Below, piece after piece: positions 6,503 through 8,882 of a stretch of DNA of 8,882 nt. The notes beneath the pieces were generated by a model that saw nothing but the letters and a program-made list of their open reading frames with translations, searched no databases and was not told the origin of the DNA. The stretch comes from Actinomycetes bacterium (lineage in GTDB: Bacteria; Actinomycetota; Acidimicrobiia; Acidimicrobiales; JAMCPL01). Made by a program: the position numbers and the translations under genes. How positions within the stretch are numbered: the stretch's first letter is position 1; every line of letters starts with the position of its first letter. The DNA is taken from NCBI GenBank assembly GCA_021846725.1, contig JAJZWK010000063.1, positions 1 to 8,882 on the forward strand, written 5' to 3'.

Positions 6503-6503
6503 G
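6500..6503. promoter_or_regulatory. Overlapping divergent start codons (CATG)
   Basis: The palindrome CATG holds both initiation codons: ATG at 6501-6503 on the plus strand (SpoIIM-like gene) and ATG at 6502-6500 on the minus strand (RDD gene). In-frame stops lie close upstream of each (TAG 12 nt before the minus ATG, TAA 24 nt before the plus ATG), so neither ORF extends upstream. Each promoter must therefore lie inside the other gene. On the minus strand TAGTCT sits 6 nt before the ATG; on the plus strand CATAAT (6475-6480) is a possible -10. Confidence 0.7.
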
Positions 6504-7451
6504 AGAATAGACTATTTCATAAACGAACGCTCTGCTCGCTGGACAGAATTGCAGGAGCTGATGTCAGACTGTCATGGGAAAGTCGCCCGCCTCAACCCAT
6601 CGAAAATGCTAAGACTTGGACGGATGTACCGCTCCGTATCTGCCGATCTTGCCCTTGCACGCAGGGAATTCCCTGATGCCCCACTTACTCGCCAACTTAC
6701 CTTACTGGTCGCCCGGGCACATGGCATTGTATACGGTAGCTCCATCAGGCAGGGATCATTCCGTAATTTCGTATCACGGCGGTTCTGGCAATCTGTACTG
6801 GAAGGGGGATGGATGCTGGTACTGCCGGTGGGGTTGCTCGTCGCTTTCTCAGGAATCGGCTTTCTGTGGACAAGGGCAGACCCCTCTCAGGCCATGTCGT
6901 TCCTGTCAATACATATATCAGCTCATCCTGGCCACGGTGGGATGGTCGGCTTACCCGTACCAGCAAGAGCCCCTCTGGCCACGGAGATATTCACCAACAA
7001 TATTGTCGTAGCCTTTACGGCACTGGCAGGTGGTATGACCATGGGCATATTGACGACCATCGTGCTGGCCTATAATGGAGCAATGCTCGGCATAGTAGCC
7101 TCCACGCTCATACGTGAGGGATACGGTGGAGAACTGGTACGGCTTATCGCTCCACATGGATTCCTGGAGCTGTCCTGTATCGTAGTGGCAGCTTCGACAG
7201 GTTTTCGCCTAGCCAAGGCCATCGTACAACCCGGCAACATGCCCAGGCTCAAGTCCCTGCAAGCCACCGGACAGCTTGTAATCGACACAATATTGGGAGT
7301 AGCCTGCTTACTGGTCATAGCTGGATTGGTAGAGGGCTTTATCACTCCTGAAAACCTTCCTATCGGGGCATCGCTCGCCATCGGAATAACTCTTGCCGGG
7401 ACATTCTGGATACTGGTCGGTGTCCGGGGAAGGCTAGGCAATGTGGAATAA
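6501..7451 (+). CDS. SpoIIM-like (DUF95) integral membrane protein
   Basis: This 316-residue protein has a soluble helical N-terminus of about 95 residues (RSARWTELQELMSD, then LGRMYRSVSADLALARREFP, which matches the family's 'W..L..LL... L..LYR...ADLA.AR' pattern). It is followed by about five membrane segments at roughly 101-123, 166-190, 218-236, 260-282 and 288-308. Conserved SpoIIM features include TEIFTNNIVVAF, the HGFLELSCIVVAAS segment (219-232) and VEGFITPENLP. In Firmicutes SpoIIM works in peptidoglycan hydrolysis and engulfment during sporulation. Actinobacterial homologues occur in non-sporulating species beside RDD and MoxR/DUF58 genes, and their role is not established, so the gene symbol is not transferred. 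It carries no tandem repeat, unlike its neighbours. The next gene starts 34-43 bp downstream on the same strand, so the two are probably co-transcribed. Confidence 0.9.
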   Translation: MRIDYFINERSARWTELQELMSDCHGKVARLNPSKMLRLGRMYRSVSADLALARREFPDAPLTRQLTLLVARAHGIVYGSSIRQGSFRNFVSRRFWQSVLEGGWMLVLPVGLLVAFSGIGFLWTRADPSQAMSFLSIHISAHPGHGGMVGLPVPARAPLATEIFTNNIVVAFTALAGGMTMGILTTIVLAYNGAMLGIVASTLIREGYGGELVRLIAPHGFLELSCIVVAASTGFRLAKAIVQPGNMPRLKSLQATGQLVIDTILGVACLLVIAGLVEGFITPENLPIGASLAIGITLAGTFWILVGVRGRLGNVE

Positions 7452-7481
7452 AATATCCGAGCACATTTCGCTGTAACGCGA

Positions 7482-7487
7482 TAGTAT
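7482..7487 (+). promoter_or_regulatory. Candidate -10 box just before the last gene
   Basis: TAGTAT lies 7 nt before the ATG at 7495, the spacing expected for a leaderless transcript starting at that codon. If it is real, 7495 rather than 7486 is the start, and the gene has its own promoter in addition to read-through from the SpoIIM-like gene. It could be chance. Confidence 0.25.
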
Positions 7488-7494
7488 GCACTAT

Positions 7495-8882
7495 ATGGAT
7501 ACCAACCCATCATGGCTCAGACCTTACTCGGTCGGAGAGATTATAGATATCTCATTCAAGTTGTACAGATCCATGTTCGGCCAGATGATAAAAGCTGTGG
7601 CAGTAGTCGCTGTTCCTGCGGCAATTCTGGAAGGATTGATTACAGTTTCTGCCATTCCTCATGGCTTTTTCAGCAATGGAATAACAGTATTCGGCTCCTC
7701 ATCTGCTGCTGGTTCTGGAATATCTACCACCGCTACATCATCTAATCTCCAGCAGGCGGCTTCACTGATAAACTATATACTCGGATTTGCAGCAACTGGA
7801 CTCACTACCGCCACCTGCTTCAAGCTCGTGGCTGATGCTTACCTGTCAGTACAACCAAACTGGCGAACCAGCATATCTTTCGGCCTTAAGCGCCTTCACT
7901 CAGTACTGTGGACTACCCTGGAATCCACAGTGATACCGTTTCTGCCCCTGATAGCCGTAGTACTGGGAGCTATCGAAATTGGCAGGAGGTCACTCTCGGC
8001 TGGAGTGATTATAGGGGTAGCACTCGGTATACCTTCTCTTGCATTGATAGTGTGGCTATGGGCGGCGTGGCGATTCAACATCATTGCGTTGATCGCGGAG
8101 GGAATCAAGGGCAGGCATGCACTGGGGCGATCGTTCTCTCTGGTGAAGAACCGGTGGTGGCCAACATTTGGTATTCAGCTACTGATGCAGCTAATCGTCG
8201 GAATTATCGGTGCAATAGTAAGTGTACCGTTTAGTCTTAGCGGAGTAGCAATGATTGCGAACAATCATACAGCTGCAGGATTGCTGCTTACAACAGCTGG
8301 GTCAGCCATCAGCAATATACTGTTGATGCCGCTATCGGCATCCATGCTGGCGGTACTCTACTTCGACTTGCGCGTCCGTAAAGAGGGATTGGATCTCGCC
8401 ATCATAGCCAGCGAACTCGGAATAGGAGGTATCGAAGGTTTCGCTATGCCGAGAGCACCGAGGTTTGCTCCCCAGGCTGCATATCCTCCATACTCTCAGT
8501 ACCCCTACCCACAGCAGTACCCGCAATACTCTCAGTACCCCTACCCGCAGCAATATCCTCAGTATAAGCAGCCCCCTCAGTACCCTGATCCTCAGCAGCC
8601 CCCTCAGTACCCTGATCCTCAGCAGCCCCCTCAGTACCCCTACCCACAGCAATATCCTCAGTACCCTGATCCTCAGCAGTACCAGCAGTACCCACCCGAA
8701 GGCATTGTCCAGCAGGAATCACCTGGCTATTTCAAACCGCCATCCGATCCCTCTTCTGGTTACCTTCCTCCACCGCTCGCTGGCAACTACCCGCCACCAA
8801 CCACCTATCCCGTCCCGACAATACCTGATATCTCCGGCACACCACCACCACCACCACCGACACAACTACCACCACCGACAAC
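7495..8882 (+). CDS. Multipass membrane protein (glycerophosphoryl diester phosphodiesterase membrane-domain-like) with Pro/Gln/Tyr repeat tail, C-terminus missing
   Basis: An open frame of 462 codons runs to the window end without a stop. It starts SWLRPYSVGEIIDISFKLYR, the 'LRP.SVGEI+D..F+LYR' opening of actinobacterial proteins annotated with a glycerophosphoryl diester phosphodiesterase membrane domain; no phosphodiesterase catalytic domain is seen. About six hydrophobic segments follow (roughly 32-54, 90-112, 145-161, 168-190, 225-247, 268-290), and the membrane part ends with LYFDLRVRKEGLDLAI (288-303), a hallmark of this group. Residues 320-462 are a low-complexity tail: YPQQYPQ and PPQYPDPQQ repeats, then Pro-rich PPPPPPT. 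An in-frame ATG at 7486 is an alternative start (a TAA lies 12 nt before it). No biochemical role is known. In relatives the next gene is often a DUF4129 protein, so the truncated end might continue into more tail or another domain. Confidence 0.82.
   Translation, partial: MDTNPSWLRPYSVGEIIDISFKLYRSMFGQMIKAVAVVAVPAAILEGLITVSAIPHGFFSNGITVFGSSSAAGSGISTTATSSNLQQAASLINYILGFAATGLTTATCFKLVADAYLSVQPNWRTSISFGLKRLHSVLWTTLESTVIPFLPLIAVVLGAIEIGRRSLSAGVIIGVALGIPSLALIVWLWAAWRFNIIALIAEGIKGRHALGRSFSLVKNRWWPTFGIQLLMQLIVGIIGAIVSVPFSLSGVAMIANNHTAAGLLLTTAGSAISNILLMPLSASMLAVLYFDLRVRKEGLDLAIIASELGIGGIEGFAMPRAPRFAPQAAYPPYSQYPYPQQYPQYSQYPYPQQYPQYKQPPQYPDPQQPPQYPDPQQPPQYPYPQQYPQYPDPQQYQQYPPEGIVQQESPGYFKPPSDPSSGYLPPPLAGNYPPPTTYPVPTIPDISGTPPPPPPTQLPPPT
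8491..8562 (+). repeat. 36-bp tandem repeat, two copies, in the last gene
   Basis: A unit beginning TACTCTCAGTACCCCTACCC at 8491 recurs at 8527 with a few silent changes (period 36 bp, 12 codons). It encodes YSQYPYPQQYPQ twice. The mismatches are mostly at third codon positions, so the protein repeat is conserved more than the DNA. Confidence 0.85.
8572..8640 (+). repeat. 27-bp tandem repeat, about 2.5 copies, in the last gene
   Basis: Two identical 27-bp units at 8572-8598 and 8599-8625 are followed by a 15-bp partial copy to 8640, which then passes into another YPYPQQYPQ copy. Each full unit encodes PPQYPDPQQ. Identity at every base suggests recent duplication. Confidence 0.92.

Noticed and set aside
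1..8882. Insertion sequences, tRNA or rRNA genes
   Set aside because: No transposase-like frame, terminal inverted repeats, tRNA cloverleaf elements or rRNA-like sequence was found on either strand.

Overview
The window looks like chromosomal DNA of an actinobacterium with roughly balanced base composition, about half G+C by eye rather than the usual high-GC pattern. The evidence is the gene families. There is a DUF222-type (HNH endonuclease-associated) protein at the left edge. A fused nicotinate phosphoribosyltransferase-nicotinamidase has actinobacterial-style PncB and PncA motifs. An RDD / SpoIIM-like / multipass 'LYFDLRVRKEG' membrane protein set matches a cluster familiar from Actinobacteria. 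A lower-GC lineage such as Acidimicrobiia would fit, but this placement is inference. AUA and AGA/AGG codons are common. Clear Shine-Dalgarno sequences are absent, and several ATGs follow a TAnnnT box by only 6-9 nt, which suggests leaderless transcripts.

Layout. 1-319 (-): N-terminal part of a DUF222-family protein that runs off the left edge. 320-561: divergent intergenic region with a terminator-like hairpin. 562-2631 (+): pncB-pncA fusion for NAD salvage. 2671-5247 (+): Tat-targeted GH31 glycosidase of the sulfoquinovosidase (YihQ) type, 39 bp behind the fusion and probably co-transcribed with it. 5248-5380: convergent intergenic region holding a six-copy ATGAC microsatellite. 5381-6502 (-): RDD-family membrane protein with a repetitive Tyr-Pro-Gln linker. 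6501-7451 (+): SpoIIM/DUF95 membrane protein whose start codon overlaps the RDD start codon on the other strand. 7486/7495-8882 (+): multipass membrane protein with a long Pro/Gln/Tyr repeat tail that runs off the right edge.

How the genes work together. The fusion would convert nicotinamide to nicotinate and then to nicotinate mononucleotide in one polypeptide. The GH31 enzyme is probably an exported glycosidase. It keeps the catalytic aspartates of sulfoquinovosidases but has Gln where the sulfonate-gripping Arg should be, so its substrate is open. The last three genes form an envelope-associated membrane-protein module of unknown mechanism; in related organisms such genes often lie beside DUF4129, MoxR ATPase and DUF58 genes, which here would be outside the window.

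The most unusual property of the window is pervasive short tandem-repeat expansion. Every one of the four complete or nearly complete genes other than SpoIIM carries at least one in-frame tandem repeat (periods 9, 15, 24, 27, 36, 45 bp), including one inside the normally compact PncB enzyme. The only intergenic array has a non-triplet period of 5 bp.
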